The notes below the pieces were generated by a model. It was not told the DNA's origin and did not search any database. It worked only from the letters and a program-made list of their open reading frames with translations. 64,000 nt of DNA from CAIWGV01 sp964515175. GTDB taxonomy: Bacteria; Pseudomonadota; Alphaproteobacteria; UBA7879; UBA5542. The DNA lies in NCBI GenBank assembly GCA_964515175.1, contig CAZEUR010000001.1, forward strand, positions 1 through 64,000, given 5' to 3'. The translations under genes and the position numbers were made by a program. This document shows, in pieces, positions 33,918-41,943 of the stretch (within the stretch, counting starts at the first letter, position 1; each line of letters starts with the position of its first letter).

Positions 33918-35843
33918 ATGAGCAAAGTAATTGGAATCGACTTAGGAACGACAAACTCTTGTGTGTCCGTGATGGAGGGTAAGACCCCGCGGGTTATTGA
34001 GAATGCGGAAGGGATGCGTACAACACCTTCCATGGTTGCTTTTACAAAGGATGGTGAAAAACTTGTGGGACAGGCCGCTAAGCGTCAGGCGGTGACGAAC
34101 CCAGAAGACACTTTCTTTGCTATTAAACGTCTCATTGGACGTCGATATGATGATCCTCTAACAAAAAAAGATAAGGAACTAGTGCCTTACAAGATTGTAG
34201 AAGGCAAAAATGGAGACGCATGGGTGGAAGCTCGTGGTGAAAAATATAGCCCGAGCCAAATTAGTGCTTTTATTTTGCAGAAGATGAAAGAAACGGCGGA
34301 AGCTTTCTTGGGAACCACGGTGACAAAAGCGGTCATTACAGTGCCCGCGTACTTCAACGATGCTCAGCGCCAGGCTACAAAAGATGCAGGTAAAATTGCA
34401 GGCCTTGATGTGCTGCGAATTATTAATGAACCTACGGCAGCGGCTTTGGCTTACGGATTTGATAAGAAAAAAGCTGGCACTGTTGCGGTTTATGACCTCG
34501 GTGGAGGAACTTTTGATGTGTCCGTTTTGGAAATCGGAGAAGGGGTCTTTGAAGTCAAATCTACCAATGGAGATACCTTCTTAGGGGGGGAAGACTTTGA
34601 TAACCGGATTTTGGACTATCTTGCGGAGGAATTTACGAAGGAAACAGGTATTGATCTTCGTAAGGACAATATGGCCCTGCAGCGTCTCAAGGAAGCAGCG
34701 GAAAAAGCCAAGATTGAGCTTTCCAGTAGTGTGCAAACAGATATTAATCTGCCCTTCATTACGGCGGATGCCTCTGGCCCTAAGCATTTGAATATTAAAC
34801 TGACTCGGTCAAAATTGGAGTCTTTGGTGGCAGATCTTATTGACCGCACTATGGAACCATGTAAGAAAGCTTTAAAAGATGCAGGTCTTAAGGCATCTGA
34901 TATTGAAGAAGTTATTTTGGTGGGGGGAATGACTCGTATGCCCCGTGTGATTGAAAAGGTAAAGGAATTCTTTGGAAAAGAACCTCATCGCGGTGTAAAT
35001 CCCGATGAGGTGGTGGCCATGGGTGCTGCTATTCAGGGAGGAGTTCTGCAAGGCGACGTGAAGGATGTGTTGCTTTTGGACGTGACACCTTTGTCTTTGG
35101 GAATTGAGACTTTAGGGGGCGTTTTTACGAAGCTTATTGAGCGAAACACGACTATTCCGACCAAAAAAAGCCAGATCTTTTCAACAGCAGAAGATAACCA
35201 GACAGCGGTGACTATCCGGGTGTTCCAGGGGGAGCGGGAAATGGCGGCACATAACAAGATGCTGGGCCAGTTTAATCTGGAAAACATTCCCTCGGCGCCA
35301 CGTGGCATGCCGCAGATCGAAGTAACCTTTGACATTGATGCCAATGGGATTGTTAACGTGTCTGCAAAAGATAAGGCTACCGGAAAAGAGCAGCAGATCC
35401 AGATTCAGGCATCTGGAGGTCTTTCTGATCAGGACATTGAAAAAATGGTGAAAGATGCGGAAGAAAATGCAGAAGCGGATAAAAAAGCTCGTGAGTTGGT
35501 GGAAGCTAGAAACCAAGGGGAGAGCCTCTTACACTCAACAGAGAAGCAGCTGAAGGAGCATGGTGATAAGATTTCTGCGACAGAAAAATCAGCGATTGAA
35601 GAGGGGTTAGAAGCTTTGAAGTCTTCTCTTCAAGGGGAAGATGCGGAAGATATTAAGGCAAAGACCGATGCTTTGGTGCAATCGGCCATGAAGTTGGGCG
35701 AAGCCATGTACAAAGATATGCAAGAAAAGAGTGCAGCCTCTGGAGACTCTTCTGCAACAGAGAAAGAAGATGACTCTAAGATCATGGACGCTGACTTCGA
35801 AGAGGTTGATGATAAAGACAATAAAGATAAAGAAGACAAATAA
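33918..35843 (+). CDS. dnaK: Chaperone DnaK (Hsp70)
   Basis: DnaK is the ATP-dependent chaperone working with DnaJ and GrpE. The open frame reaches back to 33879, but the ATG at 33918 has AGGGT seven bases upstream and begins with the family start MSKVIGIDLGTTNSCVSVMEG. The 641-residue protein has the IINEPTAAALAYG and VAVYDLGGGTFDVSVLE phosphate motifs. ILVGGMTRMPRV, the substrate-binding domain, and an acidic EEVDDKDNKDKEDK tail follow. dnaJ lies nine bases downstream. Confidence 0.98.
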   Translation: MSKVIGIDLGTTNSCVSVMEGKTPRVIENAEGMRTTPSMVAFTKDGEKLVGQAAKRQAVTNPEDTFFAIKRLIGRRYDDPLTKKDKELVPYKIVEGKNGDAWVEARGEKYSPSQISAFILQKMKETAEAFLGTTVTKAVITVPAYFNDAQRQATKDAGKIAGLDVLRIINEPTAAALAYGFDKKKAGTVAVYDLGGGTFDVSVLEIGEGVFEVKSTNGDTFLGGEDFDNRILDYLAEEFTKETGIDLRKDNMALQRLKEAAEKAKIELSSSVQTDINLPFITADASGPKHLNIKLTRSKLESLVADLIDRTMEPCKKALKDAGLKASDIEEVILVGGMTRMPRVIEKVKEFFGKEPHRGVNPDEVVAMGAAIQGGVLQGDVKDVLLLDVTPLSLGIETLGGVFTKLIERNTTIPTKKSQIFSTAEDNQTAVTIRVFQGEREMAAHNKMLGQFNLENIPSAPRGMPQIEVTFDIDANGIVNVSAKDKATGKEQQIQIQASGGLSDQDIEKMVKDAEENAEADKKARELVEARNQGESLLHSTEKQLKEHGDKISATEKSAIEEGLEALKSSLQGEDAEDIKAKTDALVQSAMKLGEAMYKDMQEKSAASGDSSATEKEDDSKIMDADFEEVDDKDNKDKEDK

Positions 35844-35852
35844 AGAGAGCCT

Positions 35853-37016
35853 ATGGCACGAGATTATTACGAAATTTTAGGGGTGAGCAAAGGGGCTTCT
35901 GCTCAGGAGATTAAGTCTGCTTATCGCAAGAAAGCCATGGAGTATCACCCCGATCGTAATAAAGGGGACAAAGCCACCGAGGAGAAATTCAAGGAAGTGG
36001 CTCAAGCCTATGAGGTTTTGAGTGACGACCAAAAACGGGCAGCTTACGATCAGTATGGCCATGCAGCTTTCTCGGGAGGTGCCGGTGGCGCGGGACCGGG
36101 GGGCGGCTTTGGTGGGGCCGGAGGATTTGGAGGATTTGATTTCTCTCAAGGTGGTTTTGGTGGTTTCTCTGATATCTTTGAAAGTGTCTTTACAGGGGCT
36201 GGAGGGCAACGGGAACCCCAGTCTTTTGAAGGGGAAAATCTTCGCTGCAATTTAGAAATTACCCTTGAGGAAGCTTTCCAAGGAACCACCAAACAGATCC
36301 GCATTACCAAAATGGATGCCTGCTCTACCTGTAAGGGATCAGGAGCCGCCAAAGGTACTCATCCTGTAACTTGCACGGCCTGTAAAGGCACGGGACATAT
36401 TCGCACCCAACAAGGGTTCTTTATGATGGAGCGCACATGCCCTACGTGTAATGGACACGGAAAAATCATTAAAGATCCTTGCTCTTCATGTCATGGCCGG
36501 GGCCAGGTTAAGGTTACAAAAACTCTGGACATTACGGTTCCACCTGGTGTTGAAGAAGGCGTTCAAATTCGACTCAAAGGCGAGGGGAATGCCGGCATGT
36601 ATGGGGCCTCAGCCGGTGATTTATATGCGTTCGTGCATATTAAACCTCATGAGCTCTTTGTGCGGCAAGGAGCGGATCTTTTGTGTAAAGTGCCTATTTC
36701 CATGATTATGGCGACCATGGGAGGATCCATTGATTTGCCTACCATTGAAGGCAAACAAGTCACGCTAAAAATTCCCGCAGGGACTCAGCCAGGTGATAAA
36801 TTCCGCCTGAAGGATAAAGGCATGAATATTTATCGGAGGTCGTCGCGCGGCGATATGTATGTGGAAGTGCGCGTTGAGATTCCAAAAAATCTATCTAAAT
36901 CCCAACAAGAACTTTTGAAAGATTTTGATAAGGCAATTACGTCTAATAAAAACCAACCAGACTCCTTTAACTTTTTCAAAAAGATGAAGAAGTTTATGGG
37001 GGATGGCGAGAAGTAG
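35853..37016 (+). CDS. dnaJ: Co-chaperone DnaJ (Hsp40)
   Basis: DnaJ delivers substrates to DnaK and stimulates its ATPase. The 387-residue class A protein has an N-terminal J domain with the HPD motif (MEYHPDRNKG), a Gly/Phe-rich region, and four zinc-binding repeats: CSTCKGSG, CTACKGTG, CPTCNGHG and CSSCHGRG. The C-terminal peptide-binding domain ends FFKKMKKFMGDGEK. It is co-transcribed with dnaK. Confidence 0.98.
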   Translation: MARDYYEILGVSKGASAQEIKSAYRKKAMEYHPDRNKGDKATEEKFKEVAQAYEVLSDDQKRAAYDQYGHAAFSGGAGGAGPGGGFGGAGGFGGFDFSQGGFGGFSDIFESVFTGAGGQREPQSFEGENLRCNLEITLEEAFQGTTKQIRITKMDACSTCKGSGAAKGTHPVTCTACKGTGHIRTQQGFFMMERTCPTCNGHGKIIKDPCSSCHGRGQVKVTKTLDITVPPGVEEGVQIRLKGEGNAGMYGASAGDLYAFVHIKPHELFVRQGADLLCKVPISMIMATMGGSIDLPTIEGKQVTLKIPAGTQPGDKFRLKDKGMNIYRRSSRGDMYVEVRVEIPKNLSKSQQELLKDFDKAITSNKNQPDSFNFFKKMKKFMGDGEK

Positions 37017-37123
37017 CCTATAGCACAGATCGTAATGGGGCACTTTAGGAAGCTCTTCTGCTCAGGATTCTGTAATTAATTTAGATGGGCTTTTCTATTC
37101 TTCTAATTTTTCCAAAATAAAAA

Positions 37124-37152
37124 GGGCCTTGCTTTGCAGCAAGACCCCTTCT
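37124..37152. terminator. Convergent rho-independent terminator
   Basis: GGGCCTTGC and GCAAGACCC form a stem with one mismatch around TTTGCA. An A-rich tract precedes it and CTTCTT follows. It sits between dnaJ (plus) and the secreted-protein gene ending at 37172 (minus) and probably serves both. Confidence 0.7.
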
Positions 37153-37171
37153 TAAAATCAACTAAATATTT

Positions 37172-38857
37172 TTAGTTGCCGGCTTCCACCATAGTTTTAA
37201 TTTGAACAGGAGAAAGGTGACCTTCTTGCCAGGTTGGAGCAATCGTGATGTTAGCTAGATCTCTGCCTTCTGCTGAGAAAGTAGCTTTAGCCATATCTCC
37301 ATGACTTGCAAAGAACTTAGAACGCGGCATTTTTTCTCCCGAAGCGAGAACTGGCTCTGCTAATCCAACAGCGGCTGCCACTCGAGCTGCTAGAAGATCT
37401 TCTCGTACGAACACGAACCGAGTAGACTCATCAACGTCAACAATATCTCCTATGACTGTTGAAGTAACCAGATCTTTCCATCCCTTAAACTCAATTCGGT
37501 AGAGTAAGCTCTCAGTTTCTGAAGTGCTTGTTTGACGGCCTTCTTTTGCTACAATCCCTTTTCCATAAGCTGGCAACACAGCTTCGCCGGGGAATTTTTC
37601 CGCAAGGATTTTTGGCATATTTAAAAGAATTCCTCCTTCTGTGAATTGTTCTTCTATAGCAGTGGTTGGCGCCATTTCGTACTTTTGCACCATTCCCCCA
37701 ATATAGGCCAACTCGAACGGAGATCCGTCTTCTAGCAAAGGATACCTTGCAGGCTTGCCATCAGGGCCTAGTTGGTTGCTTTTGCGTTCCATGCGAGAGA
37801 ACCATCTGACACCCTCTTCATCTGTAACTACCAATTCCATATCAATAGCAGCATTTCTGCCGGGTCTGAAATAGAAAGAATTCCCACTCACAACTATCTG
37901 TGGGGCATAGGGATTTGAGGTGAAAGGAATGTTGACTCTTGAGTCTACTTCCGTTGTTACTGCTTCATCCGTAAAAGGATTTGTAGTTAACAAATGCCTA
38001 TAGGTCAGTCCTTTGTTTTTCAGATACTGCGCGGCCCCTTCACCTCCTGTAGGATCATTTTGTGTTGCAAAAGGATGGAATTCATACTCTTCTGCCTCGT
38101 AACAAGGGTTAATTGCTTGAGAGTCAAAATAAGCTTTTGCCTTTTGATCTACGTCTTTAAAAAACTGTTCACGCTCTTCATTCCATTTAGAAGTATCTGC
38201 ACCATAAGATATAGGGCTCATTCCAATGCGCGGCAAAACATAAGAAGTATAAATTGCGGGGTGATTTGCCATTAAGTCTGCAATTGCCTGAGGCACCCTG
38301 TCTCCCACTTCTTCATCCCAGTTTACTCCTTCAAAGTCGTGGCTGGCAGCCCGCCGAGGATCGAGAGGACGCAAGTTTCTCGCATTAGTGATAAGATTAC
38401 GTTTAGGGTCGCATCCCAATGTGTTGGCATCCCCTCCTAAAGCCATTAAATGCGGGGCAGAAGGAAGAGGTTGATCTGGTTGCTGAAGTTTAGTTCTAAC
38501 AGATAGATCACTTGCTATTACTTTAGAAATTTCTGCGTTGCGATCAAAAGAAATGCCAGTTTCTTCGGCTTTTGTCCGAGCTTTATTCACTATTTCTTCA
38601 ACCTTTGTTGCATCTATATGATAGGGCATTCCTGTAAAACCAACAACGGTGGTGGCTCCGCTTTCATACTGTGCCTTTGTGGTTTCCCATTCAACGCGGC
38701 TGGTGCTAGTAGTAGTGCGGATGGAGGTGTGGCGTAGGGTGGCGTCATCAAGCACAGCAGCGCTAGCTGCTACATTCGCAATAAATGTGCAGGCGACTGC
38801 TGCAATAAATCCATTTCTCAAAAGTCGTGTCTTATTCTGTCTTAAAATTTCTTTCAT
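37172..38857 (-). CDS. Secreted protein of unknown function
   Basis: The 561-residue protein begins with a long positively charged signal peptide (MKEILRQNKTRLLRNGFIAA...ANVAASAA). The mature part has mixed composition with several Tyr/Phe-rich segments (FNSPYAPQIVVSG-like, FRPGRNAAIDMELV, YEAEEYEFHPFATQND), more like a globular exported protein than a coiled coil. I recognise no domain. It is a single gene between the dnaKJ terminator and a smaller secreted-protein gene. The 146-base gap to the next gene shows nothing clear. Confidence 0.8.
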   Translation of the reverse strand: MKEILRQNKTRLLRNGFIAAVACTFIANVAASAAVLDDATLRHTSIRTTTSTSRVEWETTKAQYESGATTVVGFTGMPYHIDATKVEEIVNKARTKAEETGISFDRNAEISKVIASDLSVRTKLQQPDQPLPSAPHLMALGGDANTLGCDPKRNLITNARNLRPLDPRRAASHDFEGVNWDEEVGDRVPQAIADLMANHPAIYTSYVLPRIGMSPISYGADTSKWNEEREQFFKDVDQKAKAYFDSQAINPCYEAEEYEFHPFATQNDPTGGEGAAQYLKNKGLTYRHLLTTNPFTDEAVTTEVDSRVNIPFTSNPYAPQIVVSGNSFYFRPGRNAAIDMELVVTDEEGVRWFSRMERKSNQLGPDGKPARYPLLEDGSPFELAYIGGMVQKYEMAPTTAIEEQFTEGGILLNMPKILAEKFPGEAVLPAYGKGIVAKEGRQTSTSETESLLYRIEFKGWKDLVTSTVIGDIVDVDESTRFVFVREDLLAARVAAAVGLAEPVLASGEKMPRSKFFASHGDMAKATFSAEGRDLANITIAPTWQEGHLSPVQIKTMVEAGN

Positions 38858-39003
38858 TATTATGCCTTTCCATGTTTTTAGAATTACTTTCAGTTATGTA
38901 ATAGAAAATTTATTTATTTGCAATCCTATTCTGTAGGGGTTCGTCACATGTTAATCCCGCCAACTAACAGATGACGGAGGATGGGGAGGAGTAGCGATTT
39001 CTC

Positions 39004-39516
39004 TCAGGAAGGCGGGCAAGAATTCGGGCGCTGCCTTGTTCTGCCAGGTAGAATATTGATGGAGTCTGATTGAGATAAGCGAACGAAGATCTGATCGCAA
39101 AGAGGGAAACGAGCCTGCCTCACGAGGTGGGAAGAAGCATCTACCTGCATATTTACTTCTACGCTAACCTCTGTAAGAAAAGACGTTTTGGTGGCCTCAT
39201 GGAGCATAGAAATTGACCGCATAGAGATGGTAGTTCCTTTTTTTACCTGCTGAGCTGTTTGTATAGAGTGTGGGGGTAGAAATAAAGGGATAGATTCTTG
39301 AAAGAAGGGGATTAATGCTCCATCTTTGTTGAAAAGATTTAGACTATGTTTTGTGAGGGCCTTTCCGTGTTGGTCGAAGAAGTCAATCTGGCAAGTAACT
39401 TTTTTCACAGACTTTCGTGGCATGTCAAACCGAACATCAACTTCTGAGAAGGGGGCAGATTCAGCGGCTTGTAGAAAAAATCCGAAAATAAAAACAAATA
39501 TAAAACATTTATTTAT
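39004..39516 (-). CDS. Small secreted protein with apparent AUA start codon
   Basis: The first ATG in this frame (39423) would give MPRKSVKKVTCQIDFF without any export signal. Upstream in the same frame, 31 codons encode INKCFIFVFIFGFFLQAAES, a textbook signal peptide. They begin at ATA (39516-39514), which lies six bases after a good AGGAG. No ATG, GTG or TTG occurs in that stretch. I therefore place the start at ATA, giving 170 residues; a start-codon mutation or sequencing error is the alternative. The mature part has beta-like alternation (KVTCQIDFFDQHGKAL). The function is unknown. Confidence 0.55.
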   Translation of the reverse strand: MNKCFIFVFIFGFFLQAAESAPFSEVDVRFDMPRKSVKKVTCQIDFFDQHGKALTKHSLNLFNKDGALIPFFQESIPLFLPPHSIQTAQQVKKGTTISMRSISMLHEATKTSFLTEVSVEVNMQVDASSHLVRQARFPLCDQIFVRLSQSDSINILPGRTRQRPNSCPPS

Positions 39517-39565
39517 GAAAAACTCCTAATAATTAATTCCACGAATCTTATAAGAATTAAAATAT

Positions 39566-40273
39566 TTATTCAATAAACTTTTGTTTTTTTTCTTTAAAGC
39601 CCCGGGCTACCACGTAGACTTCTGCGGACTCTTTGCGGCTGGCAGGGGGTTTGATGTGACTGACGTGGTCAAAGGATTCTTTTAGGAGGTGGAGGAGTTC
39701 TCCCGTGGTGCCGCCCTGCCATACTTTGGCGATGAAGGTGCCGCTGGGAGCAAGTACCTGGAGAGCAAATTCGAGGGCCATTTCTGTGAGCGCAATAATG
39801 CGCAGATGGTCTGTTTGTCTGTGTCCTGTGGAAGAAGGAGCCATGTCGCTTAAGACCACATCTACGGGGCCTTTCAGGTGCTGTTTTAGAAGGTCGGGAG
39901 CTTCCGGCAGACTAAAATCCATTTGAAGCACCAGAGCCCCGGGAATTTCTTCCATGGAGAGAATATCCAAGGCAATGACTTGAGAGGTTGGATGCGTGGT
40001 ATCTACTTCTTCTAGGATCACCTGAGTCCATCCCCCGGGGGCGGCACCTAGATCTACTACTCGACATTTTTTCTTGAGGAATTTAAGTTCTTCGTTGAGC
40101 TCTTTAAGCTTGAAGGCAGCCCGGGACCTGTATCCAAGTTTTCGGGCTTGCACCACATAGGGATCGTTAAGTTGACGCTCTAGCCACAGTTTGGAAGAAA
40201 GTTTGCGTCCTTTTTTCTTTTTTAAGCGGACAGCTTCAATGCGGGGCGGAGGCGTGTTGGATTTCTTTGTCAT
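39566..40273 (-). CDS. rlmE: 23S rRNA 2'-O-methyltransferase RlmE (FtsJ)
   Basis: RlmE methylates U2552 in the A-loop of 23S rRNA. The 235-residue protein has the K-D-K-E catalytic set. It starts with the RNA-binding SRAAFKLKELNEELKFLK and the SAM motif VVDLGAAPGGWTQVILE. VVLSDMAPSSTGHRQTDHLR and GTFIAKVWQGGTTGELLHLL follow. The N-terminus is lysine-rich (RLKKKKGRKLSSKLWL). It is a single gene on the minus strand. Confidence 0.95.
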   Translation of the reverse strand: MTKKSNTPPPRIEAVRLKKKKGRKLSSKLWLERQLNDPYVVQARKLGYRSRAAFKLKELNEELKFLKKKCRVVDLGAAPGGWTQVILEEVDTTHPTSQVIALDILSMEEIPGALVLQMDFSLPEAPDLLKQHLKGPVDVVLSDMAPSSTGHRQTDHLRIIALTEMALEFALQVLAPSGTFIAKVWQGGTTGELLHLLKESFDHVSHIKPPASRKESAEVYVVARGFKEKKQKFIE

Positions 40274-40365
40274 TTTTTAAAAGTCCAGCTAAGTAGATAT
40301 AAGGCCCATCGTATCACAAAACCATCATGCAGAGGAACGGAGTGACGTAGGAATCAAGCCTAAAA

Positions 40366-40413
40366 AAGCTGGGCCACCACGTCACGCTGATAGCGCTCAT
40401 CGTGGTGACGGCA
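40366..40413. repeat. Second copy of the hairpin-forming repeat
   Basis: Positions 40366-40383 repeat the 18 bases at 3904-3921. CACCACG (40376-40382) pairs with CGTGGTG (40400-40406) around an inner GAtAGCGCTC-like loop. To its left, GGAACGGAGTGACGTAGGAATC (40333 onward) resembles the tail of a dispersed bacterial repeat. The hairpin lies just past the rplI stop on the minus strand and may act as a transcript end there, though no T-run follows. Confidence 0.5.
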
Positions 40414-40418
40414 GAAAA

Positions 40419-41051
40419 CTATTCTGCAGATTCTTCTTTTTTAGCTTTTGTTGCCTTTGGAGCTTTAGCTTGCCTCTCAGGAGCTACCTCTGTGGAGTCC
40501 AGAGAGTCTTCAACAATCGCTTCTGCTGTTGCTAAATCTTCGTGATGCTTCTTTTCAGCCTCAGATTTCCCTGCAGGTTTTTGAAGAAGACGCTTTGCTT
40601 CCTCTAAAGAGGGGGCAATGCTTGCAATGATCTTCAAAGAGACTTCTGGGTGCAATTGCAATGTTACTTCATGAACGCCAGATGTCTTGAAAGGGTGTGC
40701 CATGCGCACTTGGGTATGGGTAAGAGAAATACCATGGTGCGCTTCTAATTCTTTTGCAATATCCCGAGAGCTTACTGATCCATAAAGAATACCGCTTTCG
40801 CTGGCTTGGCGAACAATGGTTAACTTCACGTTCTCTAACTTCTTTGCGAGACCTTCTGCTTTTGTTTGAAGATCGCGACTTTGAGCCTCATACTCAGCCC
40901 GTTGGTTTTCAAAAACACTAATGTTTTCATTTGTGGCACGGAGAGCTTTTTTTTGAGGGATCAGGTAGTTACGGGCATAGCCGTTCTTTACGGTAACCAC
41001 ATCTCCGAGCTTTCCGAGCTTTTCAATTCTTTCCAATAAAACGATCTTCAT
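40419..41051 (-). CDS. rplI: 50S ribosomal protein L9
   Basis: L9 bridges the base of the L1 stalk. The 210-residue protein begins MKIVLLERIEKLGKLGDVVTVKNGYARNYLIP, the diagnostic N-domain, and has the connecting helix and C-domain up to about residue 150. A charged, Ala/Lys/Glu-rich C-terminal tail of about 60 residues follows (KATKAKKEESAE), as in other alphaproteobacterial L9 proteins. It is the last gene of the rpsF-rpsR-rplI operon. Confidence 0.97.
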   Translation of the reverse strand: MKIVLLERIEKLGKLGDVVTVKNGYARNYLIPQKKALRATNENISVFENQRAEYEAQSRDLQTKAEGLAKKLENVKLTIVRQASESGILYGSVSSRDIAKELEAHHGISLTHTQVRMAHPFKTSGVHEVTLQLHPEVSLKIIASIAPSLEEAKRLLQKPAGKSEAEKKHHEDLATAEAIVEDSLDSTEVAPERQAKAPKATKAKKEESAE

Positions 41052-41075
41052 AATTCGTCTTCCTTTGATTAATTA

Positions 41076-41390
41076 TTAATTAACAACGTAGGGCATAAGA
41101 GCTAAGTAACGAGCCCGCTTAATGGCAATGGCCAGTTCTCGTTGAGCTTTGGTTCCCACATAAGTGATGCGACGGGGCATAATCCGTCCCCGTTCCGTGA
41201 GGAAACGAGAAAGGGTACGCACATCTTTGTAATCCACAGGAATTGCATCAGGGCCACTAAATGGGCACGTACGACGCTGGCGGAAAGAAAGCTTTGCAGC
41301 TCCTTCTTTTTCAGTAGAGACTGATTTCTCAGCGCCTCCACTGCGAAGGAAAGATTTTCTTACGTTAGGTCTGGTTTCAGCTTGAATCAT
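41076..41390 (-). CDS. rpsR: 30S ribosomal protein S18
   Basis: The 104-residue protein has the S18 core FSGPDAIPVDYKDVRTLSRFLTERGRIMPRRITYVGTKAQRELAIAIKRAR. The N-terminal extension, MIQAETRPNVRKSFLRSGGA, is longer than in E. coli. S18 pairs with S6 on the platform of the small subunit, matching the adjacent rpsF 12 bases upstream. Confidence 0.96.
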   Translation of the reverse strand: MIQAETRPNVRKSFLRSGGAEKSVSTEKEGAAKLSFRQRRTCPFSGPDAIPVDYKDVRTLSRFLTERGRIMPRRITYVGTKAQRELAIAIKRARYLALMPYVVN

Positions 41391-41402
41391 GATAAAAATT
41401 CC

Positions 41403-41834
41403 TTATGCAATAACTTCATCGGAGATAGCAAGATCTTGCTCGATCCCAGTAGGGGCAAATCCAGCGTCATTATAGTCCCGGTCTTTATAGTCTCTGTCAC
41501 GCTCTTTGTATTTTGCTTGGCGCATCATAGCGGAAGGACCTTCTTCTAGGGCGTCAACTTTTACAATGAGGTTCCTGAGGACATCTTCGTTAATCCGCAT
41601 TTGACGGCGAATTTCTTCAATAGCTTTTCCAGGCGCCTTCATGCGAAGCATCACATAATGCCCACGGCGATTCTTGCGAATAGGATAAGCGAGGTATTTA
41701 AGGCCCCAATATTCTGAGTCCCGAACTTCACCATCCAAATCTTTGATGAGTTTCGTATAAGTTTCTGTCAAAGACTCTACCTGAGATACAGCTAGATCCT
41801 GACGCGCGATAAAAACAACTTCGTAAAACGACAT
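41403..41834 (-). CDS. rpsF: 30S ribosomal protein S6
   Basis: The 143-residue protein begins MSFYEVVFIARQDLAVSQVE and has WGLKYLAYPIRKNRRGHYVMLR, typical of S6. The C-terminal tail is charged and repetitive (KYKERDRDYKDRDYNDAG). GGGAG lies before the ATG. It is the first gene of the operon and has its own promoter at 41909-41937. Confidence 0.97.
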   Translation of the reverse strand: MSFYEVVFIARQDLAVSQVESLTETYTKLIKDLDGEVRDSEYWGLKYLAYPIRKNRRGHYVMLRMKAPGKAIEEIRRQMRINEDVLRNLIVKVDALEEGPSAMMRQAKYKERDRDYKDRDYNDAGFAPTGIEQDLAISDEVIA

Positions 41835-41908
41835 TTTTTACTCCCTATGGCTAAAATAATTACCGACAACAAAGGCCGGCAAGAAGTAATATTCAACAAA
41901 CTGAGATC

Positions 41909-41937
41909 TATATAATGCTTTTTTCCCAAGAATGCAA
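41909..41937 (-). promoter_or_regulatory. Promoter of rpsF-rpsR-rplI
   Basis: On the minus strand, TTGCAT (41937-41932), a 17-base spacer and TATATA (41914-41909) lie about 75 bases before the rpsF start, leaving room for a short leader. Both hexamers are near consensus. Confidence 0.75.
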
Positions 41938-41943
41938 GTGTTT

